Counted from the first letter of the stretch, positions 39,301 through 48,964 are shown. The stretch: DNA of 64,000 nt from JACVRM01 sp963817375 (GCA_963817375.1 CAWFOB010000006.1:496001-560000), one strand, 5' to 3'. A program made the numbers and translations. The notes: generated by a model not told the origin, from the sequence alone.

Positions 39301-40646
39301 CAGGTGGCGGCGATGTAGACGTTCTTGATCTCGGAGTAGCCGTCCATGGCGTGCATTCCCAGCTCGCGGCCGAAGCCGGACTGCTTGAAGCCGCCGAACG
39401 GCGTCGAGACGCGCACCGACGTGTTCGAGTTGACCGAAAGGACGCCCGTCTCGATCGCGCGGACGACGCGCATGGCGCGCCCGACGTCCCGCGTCCAGAT
39501 CGAGCCGGAGAGCCCGTACGGCGTGTCGTTGGCGAGCCGAACGGCCTCTTCCTCGTCGGCGAACGGGATGACGGCGGCGACCGGCCCGAACACCTCCTCC
39601 TGGGCGACGCGGTCGGCGTTCGTCGCCTCGACCAGCGTGGGCGGGAACCAGAAGCCGCGGCCGCCCGGCGCCTCGCCCCGGAACAGGACGTTGCCGTCCA
39701 CGAACGAGGCGACCTGCTCGCGCTGCGCCGCCGAGATGAGCGGGCCCATCTCGGTCGCATCGTCCTCGGTGTCGCCGACGCGAACGCCGGCGGTCGCGCC
39801 GACGAGCAGCTCGACGAAGCGGTCGTAGGCCGAGCGCTCGACCAGGATGCGCGACCGCGCGCAGCAGTCCTGGCCGGCGTTGCCGAAGACGGCGTAGGGC
39901 GCGCCCGCGGCGGCGGCCTCGAGGTCGGCGTCGGCGAAAACGACGTTGGCGGACTTGCCGCCGAGCTCGAGCGTGACCCGCTTGATCGTCCCGGCCGCGC
40001 CGCGCATGACCTGGCGGCCCACCTCGGTCGAGCCGGTGAACCCGATCTTGGCCACGTCGGGGTGCTCGACGAGGCGCTCGCCGACGACCGACCCCTTGCC
40101 GGCGACGACGTTGAGCACGCCCTCCGGGAGGCCGGCCTCGAGCGCAAGCTCGGCCAGGCGCAGCGCGGACAGCGGCGTCAGCTCGGCCGGCTTCAGCACG
40201 ACGGTGTTGGCGCACGCGAGCGCGGGGCCGAGCTTCCAGCTCGCGATGTTGAGCGGGAAGTTCCACGGGACGATCAGCCCGACGACGCCGAGCGGCTCGC
40301 GCAACGTCAGGTCGACGCCCCCGGCGACGGGGATCGTCGCGCCGTGGTGCTTGTCGATCGCGCCCGCGTAGAACTGGAAGACGTCGGCGACCATGCCGAT
40401 CTCCCCGCGCGCGTCCGAGATCGGCTTGCCCGCGTTCCGGCTCTCCAGCCGCGCCAGCTCCTCGCCGTGCTCCGCGACCAGCGCCGACACGCGCCGCAGC
40501 AGCCTCGCGCGGTCGCCCGGCGCCACCGCGCGCCAGGCCGGGAACGCGGCCCGTGCCGCCGCGACCGCCGCGTCCGTCTCGTCGGCGCTCGCGGCCGGCA
40601 CCTCGGCGATCGTCTCCTCGGTCGCCGGGTTCAGGACGGCCGTCAC
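39300..40646 (-). CDS. NAD-dependent aldehyde dehydrogenase (PuuC-like context)
   Basis: A 448-aa ALDH superfamily enzyme, slightly shorter than the usual ~480 because the N-terminal arm is short. Motifs: GLIVPWNFPLNIASWKLGPA, GFTGSTEVGRQVM, the catalytic glutamate in TLELGGKSANVVF, the catalytic cysteine in NAGQDCCARSRILV, EEVFGPVAAVIPF and the C-terminal PFGGFKQSGFGRELG. GTG 40646 overlaps the stop of the upstream gamma-glutamyl hydrolase gene. By position it should oxidise an aminoaldehyde or gamma-glutamyl aldehyde formed by an amine oxidase, as PuuC does. Confidence 0.9.
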   Translation of the reverse strand: MTAVLNPATEETIAEVPAASADETDAAVAAARAAFPAWRAVAPGDRARLLRRVSALVAEHGEELARLESRNAGKPISDARGEIGMVADVFQFYAGAIDKHHGATIPVAGGVDLTLREPLGVVGLIVPWNFPLNIASWKLGPALACANTVVLKPAELTPLSALRLAELALEAGLPEGVLNVVAGKGSVVGERLVEHPDVAKIGFTGSTEVGRQVMRGAAGTIKRVTLELGGKSANVVFADADLEAAAAGAPYAVFGNAGQDCCARSRILVERSAYDRFVELLVGATAGVRVGDTEDDATEMGPLISAAQREQVASFVDGNVLFRGEAPGGRGFWFPPTLVEATNADRVAQEEVFGPVAAVIPFADEEEAVRLANDTPYGLSGSIWTRDVGRAMRVVRAIETGVLSVNSNTSVRVSTPFGGFKQSGFGRELGMHAMDGYSEIKNVYIAAT

Positions 40647-41353
40647 GCGGCGGCCTCGCGGTAGCGGCGCGCCTCCTCGACGAGGCCCTGGAAGAGCGCG
40701 AAGTCCTCGCCCTCCTCCGGATGCCAGAGCACACCGAGCGCGAAGCGCTTCCCGGGATCCTCGAGGCCCTCGACGATGCCGTCCTCGGCCCAGGCGACCG
40801 GGCGCAGGCCCTCGCCGATGCGGCCCATGCCCTGGTGGTGGTGTGACTTCACCGGCGCGTGCTCGCCGAGCAGCCCGCCGAGCCGGCTCTCCGGCTCGAT
40901 CGAGACGCCGTGGTCGGAGAACGAGCCGGGCTGGTGCTTGTGCTTCTCGTGGCCGACCACCTCCGGGAGGTGCTGCACGAGGTCGCCGCCGCGGGCGACG
41001 TTCAGGAGCTGCGAGCCGCGGCAGATCGCGAGCACGGGCATGTCCCGGTCGAGCGCAGCCTGAAGCATCGCCAGCTCGGGGCCGTCGCGCCAGGGCTTCG
41101 GCTTGTCGGTCGCCGGGTGCGGGTCGGCGCCGTAGGCGGAGGGGTCGAGGTCGCCGCCGCCCGAGAAGATGATCCCGTGGAGCGCATCGAGCGTCTCCTC
41201 GATTCCGTCCTCGACGGGTGGGATGACGAGCGGCCGCCCGCCGGCGTGCTCGACGGCGTGGACGTAGGCGAGCGGCACGACGGCGCTCTGCTCCTGCCAG
41301 ACGCCCATCTGGATCTCCTCGGCGTAGGAGGTGATGCCGATCAGCGGCCTCAT
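40643..41353 (-). CDS. puuD: Gamma-glutamyl-GABA hydrolase-like class I amidotransferase
   Basis: A 236-aa protein of the peptidase C26 family. The nucleophile cysteine is in VLAICRGSQLLNVARGGDLV, and the histidine/glutamate pair is in KSHHHQGMGRIGEGL and the later LWHPEEGEDF. The family hydrolyses the gamma-glutamyl bond (PuuD removes glutamate from gamma-glutamyl-GABA). It sits between a glutamine-synthetase-like ligase and an aldehyde dehydrogenase with four-base overlaps on both sides. The symbol is by analogy. Confidence 0.82.
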   Translation of the reverse strand: MRPLIGITSYAEEIQMGVWQEQSAVVPLAYVHAVEHAGGRPLVIPPVEDGIEETLDALHGIIFSGGGDLDPSAYGADPHPATDKPKPWRDGPELAMLQAALDRDMPVLAICRGSQLLNVARGGDLVQHLPEVVGHEKHKHQPGSFSDHGVSIEPESRLGGLLGEHAPVKSHHHQGMGRIGEGLRPVAWAEDGIVEGLEDPGKRFALGVLWHPEEGEDFALFQGLVEEARRYREAAA

Positions 41354-42678
41354 GCGCGCTCGAACATGCGCTCGCGCTCGTAGCAGGTGACGACCTCGTC
41401 GAAGAGGCGCTGCTCGGTGCGCGCGTAGTTCAGGTAGTGGTCGACGACCTCGTCGCCGAGCACCTCGCGGGCGATCTCGCTGCGCTCGAGCCGGGCGATC
41501 GCATCGCGCAGCGTGTGCGGGAAGCGCTCGGCATCGGACTCGTAGGCGTTGCCCTGAAGCGGCGGGGAGAGCTCGAGCTCGTGCTCGATGCCGTACAGGC
41601 CTGCCGCCAGCAGCGCGGCGAAGGCGAGGTACGGGTTGGCGTCGCCGCCCGGGATGCGCGTCTCCGTGCGCAGCGCCCGCCCGTGCCCGACGATCCGGAA
41701 CCCGCAGGTGCGGTTGTCGTAGCCCCAGGCGAGCGTCGTCGGCGCCCAGCTGCCGGCCGAGAAGCGCTTGTACGAGTTGATCGTCGGCGCGACGAAGATC
41801 GCGAGGTCGCCGAGCAGCGCGATCTGCCCGGCCAGGTAGCGGTCGAAGACCGTGCGGTCCTCGAAGGCGGGCTTGTCGTCACGCCAGAGGCTCGAGTGGA
41901 TGTGGCACGAGTTGCCGATCCACGTGTGGTCGGGCTTGGCCATGAAGGTGATCGCGCAGCCGTTCAGGTGCGCGATCTCCTTGGCGCCGTTCTTGTAGAC
42001 GACGTGGTTGTCGGCCATCGTCAGCGCATCCGCGTACCGGAAGTTGATCTCGTGCTGGCCGGGCCACGCCTCGCCCTTCGAGGTCTCGACCGGGATGCCG
42101 GCGCCCTGCATGCCGTTGCGGATCTGGCGGATGAAGGGCTCGTCGTAGGTCGAGGCGAGGATGTGGTAGTCGAGGATGTAGGGCACCGACGGCGTCAGGT
42201 CGCGGTAGTGCTTGGCGTGAGCCTCGGCGTAGGTCTCCTTGAGCAGGAAGAACTCGAGCTCCGAGCCGAACATGGGCGTGAAGGCGAGCTCCTCGGCCCG
42301 GCGCATCTGGTGGCGGAGCACCTGCCGTGGCGACGGGCCGACCTCGGAGCCGTCGTGCCCGTGGACGTCGCACAGGATCAGGGCCGTCGCCTCGAGCCAG
42401 GGGATGCGCCGCAGCGTCGCGGGGTCGGGCCGCAGCTGGAAGTCTCCGTAGCCTTGCTCCCACGACGTCAGCGCGTAGCCGGGGACGGGATCCATCTCCA
42501 TCTCGAGCGCGAGCAGGTAGTTGCAGGCCTCGATGCCGTGCTCGAGCGAGTCCTCGACGAAGAACTGGGCCTGGACGCGCTTGCCCATCAGGCGGCCCTG
42601 CATGTCGGTGAACGCGACGACGATCGTGTCGATCGCGCCGCTGGAGACGTCGGCCTTCAGCTCCTCGAGCGTCAGCAT
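41350..42678 (-). CDS. puuA: Glutamine-synthetase-like gamma-glutamyl-amine ligase
   Basis: A 442-aa glutamine synthetase family protein of the PuuA/GlnA3-4 type, which joins glutamate to an amine such as putrescine, spermidine or ethanolamine using ATP. Conserved parts: TDMQGRLMGKRVQAQFF in the beta-grasp domain, GSELEFFLLKETYAEA, WPGQHEINFRYADALTMAD, the ATP-site ITFMAKPDHTWIGNSCHIHS, and the glutamate-binding GRALRTETRIPGGDANPYLA. The adenylylation tyrosine loop of housekeeping GlnA is absent. ATG 42678 lies 6 bases after TAGATT (42690-42685), next to the repeat array. The amine substrate is not determinable. Confidence 0.82.
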   Translation of the reverse strand: MLTLEELKADVSSGAIDTIVVAFTDMQGRLMGKRVQAQFFVEDSLEHGIEACNYLLALEMEMDPVPGYALTSWEQGYGDFQLRPDPATLRRIPWLEATALILCDVHGHDGSEVGPSPRQVLRHQMRRAEELAFTPMFGSELEFFLLKETYAEAHAKHYRDLTPSVPYILDYHILASTYDEPFIRQIRNGMQGAGIPVETSKGEAWPGQHEINFRYADALTMADNHVVYKNGAKEIAHLNGCAITFMAKPDHTWIGNSCHIHSSLWRDDKPAFEDRTVFDRYLAGQIALLGDLAIFVAPTINSYKRFSAGSWAPTTLAWGYDNRTCGFRIVGHGRALRTETRIPGGDANPYLAFAALLAAGLYGIEHELELSPPLQGNAYESDAERFPHTLRDAIARLERSEIAREVLGDEVVDHYLNYARTEQRLFDEVVTCYERERMFERA

Positions 42679-42684
42679 GCGATG

Positions 42685-42690
42685 AATCTA
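42685..42690 (-). promoter_or_regulatory. -10-like box for the gamma-glutamylation operon
   Basis: TAGATT 6 bases before the ligase ATG, giving a leaderless start. The repeat array begins 4 bases beyond, so any -35 or operator must lie within repeat sequence. Confidence 0.45.
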
Positions 42691-42694
42691 CGCG

Positions 42695-43327
42695 CAGGGG
42701 CTGTCCCCAGTGCGTGCATTGGACAGCGCCCGGATTCAACCGAACTGTTTTTCCGAAGACCGAGACTTCGCCCAAGCACTGGGGACAGCCCCCTTCGGGG
42801 ACAGCCCCACGACGGCGGCGAGTAAAGCCCGGCAGGGGCTGTACCCGCGACAGCGGGGGCTGTCCCTCGTGCCTGGACGTAGGGCAGTCCGGCTGAGGGG
42901 CAGTCCCCCGTGACTGGACGCAAGCATCTCGGCCAAAGAGGGTTCCGCCGACTGAGTTTTTGCCCGAGCACTGGGGACAGCCCCCTTCGGGGACAGCCCC
43001 ACGACGGCGGCGAGTAAAGCCCGGCAGGGGCTGTACCCGCGACAGCGGGGGCTGTCCCTCGTGCCTGGACGTAGGGCAGTCCGGCTGAGGGGCAGTCCCC
43101 CGTGACTGGACGCAAGCATCTCGGCCAAAGAGGGTTCCGCCGACTGAGTTTTTGCCCGAGCACTGGGGACAGCCCCCTTCGGGGACAGCCCCACGACGGC
43201 GGCGAGTAAAGCCCGGCAGGGGCTGTACCCGCGACAGCGGGGGCTGTCCCCAGTGCCTGGACGTAGGGCAGTCCGGCTGACTGGGTTCCGTCGCCTGAGC
43301 CTTTGCCCAAGCACTGGGGACAGCCCC
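42695..43327. repeat. Fold-back repeat array with 192-bp tandem units
   Basis: The copies of GGGGACAGCCCC that open each unit start at 42781, 42973, 43165 and 43316. The first two spacings are exactly 192 bases. The third is 151 because about 41 bases in the middle are missing. Each unit contains GGGGACAGCCCCC-TTC-GGGGACAGCCCC, then GGGGCTGTACCC and GGGGGCTGTCCC, plus a unique filler. The array begins with CAGGGGCTGTCCCCAGTGC, so its ends are inverted. It fills the whole divergent gap between the ligase gene and the phosphotransferase gene. As 192 is a multiple of three, long reading frames run through it, but they are repeats of repeats and not credible genes. Confidence 0.85.
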
Positions 43328-43333
43328 TAGGAT
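43328..43333 (+). promoter_or_regulatory. -10-like box for the phosphotransferase gene
   Basis: TAGGAT directly abuts the last GGGGACAGCCCC of the repeat array and is 6 bases before ATG 43340. Confidence 0.45.
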
Positions 43334-43339
43334 CGCTCG

Positions 43340-44207
43340 ATGCTGGCCGAGGCGATCGCTGCACGGGTCTGGCCGGGGCGCCGTGCGCTGGTCGAGCCGC
43401 TCGGCGGCGGGATCACGAACCACAACTTCAAGGTGTCGCTCGACGGCGACGCATACGTGGTCCGCATCGGCGGCGAGCGCACGGAGCTGCTCGGCATCGA
43501 CCGGCACGCGGAGGAGCACGCGCGCCCGCGCGGCGGCCGCGGCTCGGCGTCGGGCCGGAGGTCATCGCCTTCGTCGACGGGTCGCTCGTCACGCGCTTCG
43601 TCGACGGCGAGCCAGTCCCGGTCGAGGAGATGCGCGAGCCGGCGACGCTGCGCGAGGTGGCGTCGCTGCTTCGCCGCGTGCACGAGGGCCCGCCGTTCCC
43701 GGCGCGCTTCGACGCCTTCCGCGTCGTCGAGGCCTACCGCGACACGGCCGCCGAGCACGGCGTGGCGGCCGGCCGGCTACGCCGGCGCGAAGGAGACGGC
43801 CGATCGGATCGAGCGTCGGCTCGGCGCACAGCCCGCGCATCCCTGCCACAACGACCTTCTGACCGCGAACTTCATCCGGTCTCCGGACCAGGGCATCCGC
43901 ATCGTCGACTGGGAGTACGCGGGCATGGGCGACCGCTTCTTCGACCTCGCGAATTTCGCGGTCAACAACGAGCTCGCGACGCGGCGACCGCGACCTGCTC
44001 GACGCGTACTTCGGCGAGGCCCGACCCGAGCTCGCGACGCACCTGACGCTGATGCGCTTCATGTCCGACTTCCGCGAGGCGATGTGGGGCGTCGTCCAGC
44101 AGGCGGTCTCGGCGCTCGACTTCGACTTCGCCGGCTACGCGGAGCAGCACTTCGAGCGCCTCGCGCGCACCGCGGCCGACCCCGCGTTCCGGCGGGCGCT
44201 GGAATGA
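43340..44207 (+). pseudogene. Choline/ethanolamine-kinase-like phosphotransferase, frameshifted
   Basis: About 289 codons recovered over three frame changes (near 43520, 43777 and 43980). The parts join into one protein: VEPLGGGITNHNFKVSLDGD, then EVIAFVDGSLVTRFVDGEPV, then the Brenner motif PCHNDLLTANFI and metal site IRIVDWEYAGMGDRFFDL, then TLMRFMSDFREAMWGVVQQA. The HNDLLxxNF and DWEYAG pair is typical of choline kinase (LicA-like) rather than antibiotic kinases. The 43980 change is explained by an extra C in ACGCGGCGACC. All segments keep good codon use and no stops, so sequencing error is as likely as true decay. It overlaps the next gene (ATGA). Confidence 0.7.
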
Positions 44208-46620
44208 AGCGCTCCGCGCGGGTCGTCGTCATCGGCGGCGGCGTCGGCGGCTGCGCCGATCGCTCTACTGGCTCACGAAGCTCGGCTGGGACGACGTCGT
44301 CGCTCGTCGAGCGCGCCGACCTGACGAGCGGCTCGACGTTCCACTCCGCCGGCCTCGTCGGCCAGCTGCGCGGCTCGCTCAGCCTGACGCGGATGATGAT
44401 GAGCTCGGTCGAGCTCTACCGCACGCTCGGCGAGGAGGTCGGGCTCGAGACCGGCTGGCACGAGGTCGGCTCGCTGCGGCTCGCGTCGCGCGCGGAGCGC
44501 ATGGAGGAGCTCACGCCGCCAGGCCGGCTGGGCGAAGACGTTCGGGCTGCCGCTCGAGCTGATCTCCGCCGAGGAGGCGCAGCGCCTCTTCCCGCCGATG
44601 TCGACCGACGGCGTGCTCGGCGCCGCCTACCTGCCGACGCGACGGCTACATCGACCCGAGCCAGCTGACCTTCGCGCTCGCCGAGGGCGCGCGACGCGGC
44701 GGCGCCGAGATCAACACGAACACGCGCGTGACCGCGATCGAGGTCGAGCGCGGGCGCGTGCGCGGGGTCGAGACCGACCGCGGCTCGATCGAGACCGAGG
44801 TCGTCGTCAACGCCGGCGGCATGTTCGCGGCCGAGATCGGCCGGCTCGCGGGCGTGACCGTGCCGGTCGATCCCGATCGCGCACGAGTACCTCGTCACCG
44901 AGCCCGCCGGCCTGCCGCTCGACCTGCCGACGATGCGCGACCCCTCGCTGCTCGTCTACTTCCGCGGCGAGTCGGGCGGGCTGATCATGGGCGGCTACGA
45001 GCGCGATCCGGCCCGTGGGGCCTCGACGGCATCCCCGCCGACTTCAACGGGCGGCTGCTCGAGGAGGACTGGGACCGCTTCGAGGAGCTGATCGAGAACG
45101 CGATCGTGCGCGTGCCCGACGCTCGCAGGACGCCGGAGGTCGTGCGGCTGGTGAACGGGCCGGAGGCGTTCACGCCGGACGGCGAGTTCATCCTCGGCCC
45201 GACCGAGGTGCGCGGCTTCTGGACGGCGGCCGGCTTCTGCGCGCACGGGCTCGCCGGCGCCGGCGGGCATGGGCAGGCTCGTCGCCGAGTGGATCGTCGA
45301 GGGCATGCCCGGGCCTCGACGTCTGGGAGATGGACTCGCGGCGCTTCGGCCGCCACTACGCGAGCCGCGAATACACGCTCGCCCGCTCGTACGAGGTCTA
45401 CGCGACCTACTACGACGTCAAGTACCCGGGCCACGAGCGCGAGGCCGGGCGGCCGCTGCGCGTCTCGCCGACCTACGGGCGGCTGCAGGAGCTGGGCGCC
45501 GCGTTCGGCGAGAAGTCGGGCTGGGAGCGTGCCAACTGGTTCGAGCCGAACGCCGCCGCAGGCGACGAGGCGCTGCGCCCGCGCGGCTGGGCGGGCCGGC
45601 TGTGGTCGCCCGCGATCGGCGCCGAGCATCGCGCGACGCGCGAGACGGCGGCGCTCTTCGACGAGACGTCGTTCGCCAAGATGGAGATCCGCGGCGACGG
45701 CGCCGCCGACTTCCTCGAGCGGCTGTGCGACAACCGTGTCGCGCGCGACGTCGGCGCGGTCACCTACACGTCGATGCTGAACGAGCGCGGGCGGGATCGA
45801 GTGCGACTTCACGGTGACGCGGCTCGCCGATGACCGCTTCTGGATCGTCACCGGCACCGCCTTCGGGCAGCACGACCTGGCCTGGATCCGGTCGCATGCC
45901 CCGGAGGGGGTCACCGTCGAGGACGCGACGTCGCGCTTCGCGTGCTTCGGGCTCTGGGGGCCGCGGGCGCGCGACATCCTCCAGCCGCTCACGACGGCGG
46001 ATCTGTCGAACGAGGCGTTCCGCTACATGCGTGCGCGCGAGATCGCCGTCGGCCCGGTCCCGTGCCTGGCGCTGCGCGTGACCTACGTGGGCGAGCTCGG
46101 CTGGGAGCTCTACTGCCCGAGCGAGTTCGGCCTCCGCCTCTGGGACGAGCTCTGGGCCGCCGGCCGGGACCACGGCATGGTCGCCGGCGGCTACCGGGCG
46201 ATCGACTCGTGCCGGCTGGAAAAGGGCTACCGCGTCTGGGGCGCGGACATCACCCCCGACGACACGCCCTGGGAGGCCGGGCTCGGCTTCGCCGTGAAGC
46301 TCGACAAGGAGTTCATCGGGCGGGAGGCGCTGGTGCAGAAAGAGGATCCGCCGCGGCGGCTCGCCTGCATCACTCTCGCCGATCCGCGCTCAGTCGCGCT
46401 CGGCTCGGAGCCCGTGCGCATCGAGGGGCAGATCGTCGGCCGCGTTACCTCGGGTGGCTACGGCTACACGGTCGAGCGCTCGATCGCGTACGCCTACGTC
46501 CCGACGGGCGACGCCGAGCCGGGTCGGCGGGTCGAGATCGAGATCTTCGGCGAGTGGATCCCGGGCGAGATCTCGGCCGAGCCGCTCTACGACCCGGAGG
46601 GCGCTGCGGTTCGCGTTTGA
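44204..46620 (+). pseudogene. Dimethylglycine/sarcosine dehydrogenase-like FAD + GcvT protein, frameshifted
   Basis: About 805 codons, the usual length for this two-domain family, broken by about nine single-base indels between 44255 and 45795. The N-terminal FAD oxidoreductase domain has VVVIGGGVGG, TSGSTFHSAGLVGQLRGS and VVVNAGGMFAAEIGRLAG. The middle region includes GFWTAAGFCAHGLAGAGG. The C-terminal folate-binding GcvT domain is intact from about 45800 (FWIVTGTAFGQHDLAWI, GELGWELYCPSEFGLRLWDE, EFIGREALVQ). Such enzymes demethylate N-methylated amines and hand the one-carbon unit to tetrahydrofolate. In this operon it may be the amine-oxidising step. Most breaks are one extra G or C, pointing to sequence error. 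Confidence 0.75.
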
Positions 46621-46693
46621 CACAGCCACCACAAACGTGGGTCAATCGCCGCTTCCAGCGGCAAGGGAAGACCACGATCGAACGGAGGTGGCT

Positions 46694-48298
46694 TTGAGCA
46701 CTGGACCTGCGACTGCCGGTCGCCACGAGGACGACGAGGCCCAGCTACACCGGTTGGGCTACGCCCAGGAGCTGTTCCGCTCCATGGGCGGGTTTCAGAA
46801 CTTCGCCATCTCCTTCACGATCATCTCGATCCTCGCGGGGTGCCTCACCTCGTACGCGATCGGCTTCAACCAGGGCGGCCCGGTCGCGATCACGTGGGGC
46901 TGGCTCCTCGTCGGCCTCGCCTGCACGTTCGTCGCGCTCGCGCTGGGCGAGATCGCCTCGACCTACCCGACCGCGGGCGGCCTGTACTACTGGTCGTCGA
47001 AGCTCGGCAGTCCGGCGTGGGGCTGGTTCACGGGCTGGTTCAACCTCGTCGGGCAGATCGCCGTGACAGCCGCGATCGGCTTCGGCTGTGCGATCTTCAT
47101 GACGTCGTGGCTCAACCTGATCACGAACGGGAGCTACGGCAACACCTACCACTGGATCTACCTGACCTACGTCTTCATCATGCTCGCGGCCGGCCTGGTG
47201 AACATGCTCAAGGTGCCGCTCACGGCGGCCCTGAATGCGTTCTCGGCCTGGTGGCACATGATCGGCGTCCTGTTCATCGTGGCCGTCCTGATCTTCGTGC
47301 CCGACCACCACCGGTCCGTCGGGTATGTGTTCGGTCAGACGATCAACAACACGGGCTTCGGCAACGGGTCGACGAGCGGCCTCATCTTCTTCTACGTCTT
47401 CCTGACCGGGCTGCTGCTCGCCCAGTACACGATCACCGGCTACGACGCCTCGGCACACATGAGCGAGGAGACGCGCCGGGCCTCGGTCGGTGCCGCCTGG
47501 GGCATGGTCATGTCGGTGGTCGTCTCGGTGATCTTCGGCTTCATCCTGCTCGTCGCTGTGACGTTCACGGTGCCGAACGACTCCGACGCGGCAGCGGCCG
47601 GGAGCTACATCATCACGTACATCTGGCAGACCTCGATGAGCACCAGGTGGGCCGAGGTCCTCCTGTTCATCGCCATCGTCGCGCAGCTGTTCTGCACGAT
47701 CGCCTCGACGACGTCGGCGTCGCGGATGATGTTCGCCTTCTCGCGCGACGGCGCCGTCCCGGGCCATAGATGGTGGCGCAAGGTGTCGAAGCGCGACCGC
47801 ATCCCGGTCAACACGGTGTGGGCGATCGTCGTCCTGGCGTTCCTGACGCCGCTGCCGGCCTGGTGGTTCAACTACACGGGCTACGCGGCCTCGACTGCGA
47901 TCGCGGTCATCGGCCTGTACATCGCGTTCGTGCTGCCGATCATCCTGCGGCTGAAGGCCGGGGAGAAGTTCGAGCGCGGCGCCTGGCACCTCGGGCGCCA
48001 CTACAAGTGGATCGACTGGATCGCGATCCTCTGGATCGTCTTCATCTGCGTCATCTTCATGCTGCCGTCGTACTACGGCGGCATCTGGTGGAACACGGGG
48101 TTCGACTGGAACCTCGTCAACTACACGCCGTTCGCCGTCGGCGCCGCCTTCCTGCTCTTCGGCGGGTGGTACGTGCTCTCGGCGAAGAAGTGGTTCAAGG
48201 GCCCCGTCAGCATGGGCTCCGAGGAGGAGATGGAGCGCATCGAGCGCGAGTACGAGGGCGGGGGCGGTCCCACCCTCGGGCCGTCGCCGGCGTCCTAG
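46694..48298 (+). CDS. APC-family amino acid/amine permease
   Basis: A 534-aa membrane transporter of the amino acid-polyamine-organocation superfamily with about 12 hydrophobic helices. It begins LGYAQELFRSMGGFQNFAIS, the family's helix-1 region, continues ALGEIASTYPTAGGLYYWSS and TGYDASAHMSEETRRASVGA, and has MMFAFSRDGAVPG late. It is closest to the GABA/choline-type subgroup by these motifs. TTG 46694 was taken as the start because GGAGG lies 5 bases upstream; GTG 46688 overlaps that site. It lies 73 bases after the dehydrogenase gene and probably imports the amine that the surrounding genes degrade. Confidence 0.85.
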   Translation: MSTGPATAGRHEDDEAQLHRLGYAQELFRSMGGFQNFAISFTIISILAGCLTSYAIGFNQGGPVAITWGWLLVGLACTFVALALGEIASTYPTAGGLYYWSSKLGSPAWGWFTGWFNLVGQIAVTAAIGFGCAIFMTSWLNLITNGSYGNTYHWIYLTYVFIMLAAGLVNMLKVPLTAALNAFSAWWHMIGVLFIVAVLIFVPDHHRSVGYVFGQTINNTGFGNGSTSGLIFFYVFLTGLLLAQYTITGYDASAHMSEETRRASVGAAWGMVMSVVVSVIFGFILLVAVTFTVPNDSDAAAAGSYIITYIWQTSMSTRWAEVLLFIAIVAQLFCTIASTTSASRMMFAFSRDGAVPGHRWWRKVSKRDRIPVNTVWAIVVLAFLTPLPAWWFNYTGYAASTAIAVIGLYIAFVLPIILRLKAGEKFERGAWHLGRHYKWIDWIAILWIVFICVIFMLPSYYGGIWWNTGFDWNLVNYTPFAVGAAFLLFGGWYVLSAKKWFKGPVSMGSEEEMERIEREYEGGGGPTLGPSPAS

Positions 48299-48304
48299 CG
48301 TCGT

Positions 48305-48964
48305 TCAGCTGGAAAGCTCGGCCGCCTCACGGCGGCCGAGCTCCAGCACGCCGAGGTTGCGGAAGACCGGCCGCGGCCCCTCGAGCCACAGCTGCTGCCA
48401 CCACTCGCCGGTCGCCGGCACACGCCAGCTCAGGTACCCGCCGCGGAGCACCTGGCGGGGGCGGGTGATCGCGCCGGTGTGGCTGTAGCGGACGCCCGCG
48501 CGCGGCGCCGGGTCGAAGTACTGCGGCGTGTAGAAGTCGGAGACGGCAACGCCGTCGATGTCGTAGGCGACCGCCTCGCACGGGTCGCAGACCTCGACGA
48601 GGTACTCGACGCGGCCCTGACCGGGCTTCACGGCGCGCGCGGTCGCGAGTCGGTTGCCGTACGGGTCGGCGCACATCTCGAGCAGCTCGTGGCTGGCGGC
48701 CGTCGTCCAGTCGTCGGCGTAGTCGACGACAGCGGTGGGCCGGCCGTTGTCGTCGAGGTGGACGCCGGCGGCGGGCGCATCGTCGGTGACGATCAGCGGC
48801 CACGCGGTCGTCGGGACACGGCGCGGGGCCGTGACTGCTGCGTCGACGTTCCAGGCAGGCCCGAAGTCGCGGGTCAGCTGCGTGGTCAGCGCGGCGGCGG
48901 CGCGCTCGAGTTCCTTCGGCCCGATCTCGGTGGTCTTCGAGACGAGCGCGATCTGCTGGGTCAT
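48305..48964 (-). CDS. Protein of unknown function with SHELLEMCADP motif
   Basis: 219 aa, cytoplasmic by absence of a signal. The middle contains TTAASHELLEMCADPYGNRL followed by VEVCDPCEAVAYDIDGVAVSDFYTPQYF. The HExxE-like segment with a following Asp-Pro, and the later Cys pair, resemble a zincin-like family seen in fungi and Actinobacteria whose function is not established. The fold cannot be confirmed here. ATG 48964 has GAGGAGGAGC upstream. Not linked functionally to the amine locus. Confidence 0.55.
   Translation of the reverse strand: MTQQIALVSKTTEIGPKELERAAAALTTQLTRDFGPAWNVDAAVTAPRRVPTTAWPLIVTDDAPAAGVHLDDNGRPTAVVDYADDWTTAASHELLEMCADPYGNRLATARAVKPGQGRVEYLVEVCDPCEAVAYDIDGVAVSDFYTPQYFDPAPRAGVRYSHTGAITRPRQVLRGGYLSWRVPATGEWWQQLWLEGPRPVFRNLGVLELGRREAAELSS

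Noticed and set aside
42781..43327. Possible CRISPR array
   Set aside because: The repeats are 192 bp with nearly identical filler between them, not short repeats with unique spacers, and no cas genes are near.
41879..43519. Long minus-strand frames (up to ~546 codons) with a 64-residue internal repeat
   Set aside because: They arise because the 192-bp DNA repeat is a multiple of three and lacks stops; the rest runs antisense over the ligase gene. Composition is Arg/Pro/Gly-rich with no domain.
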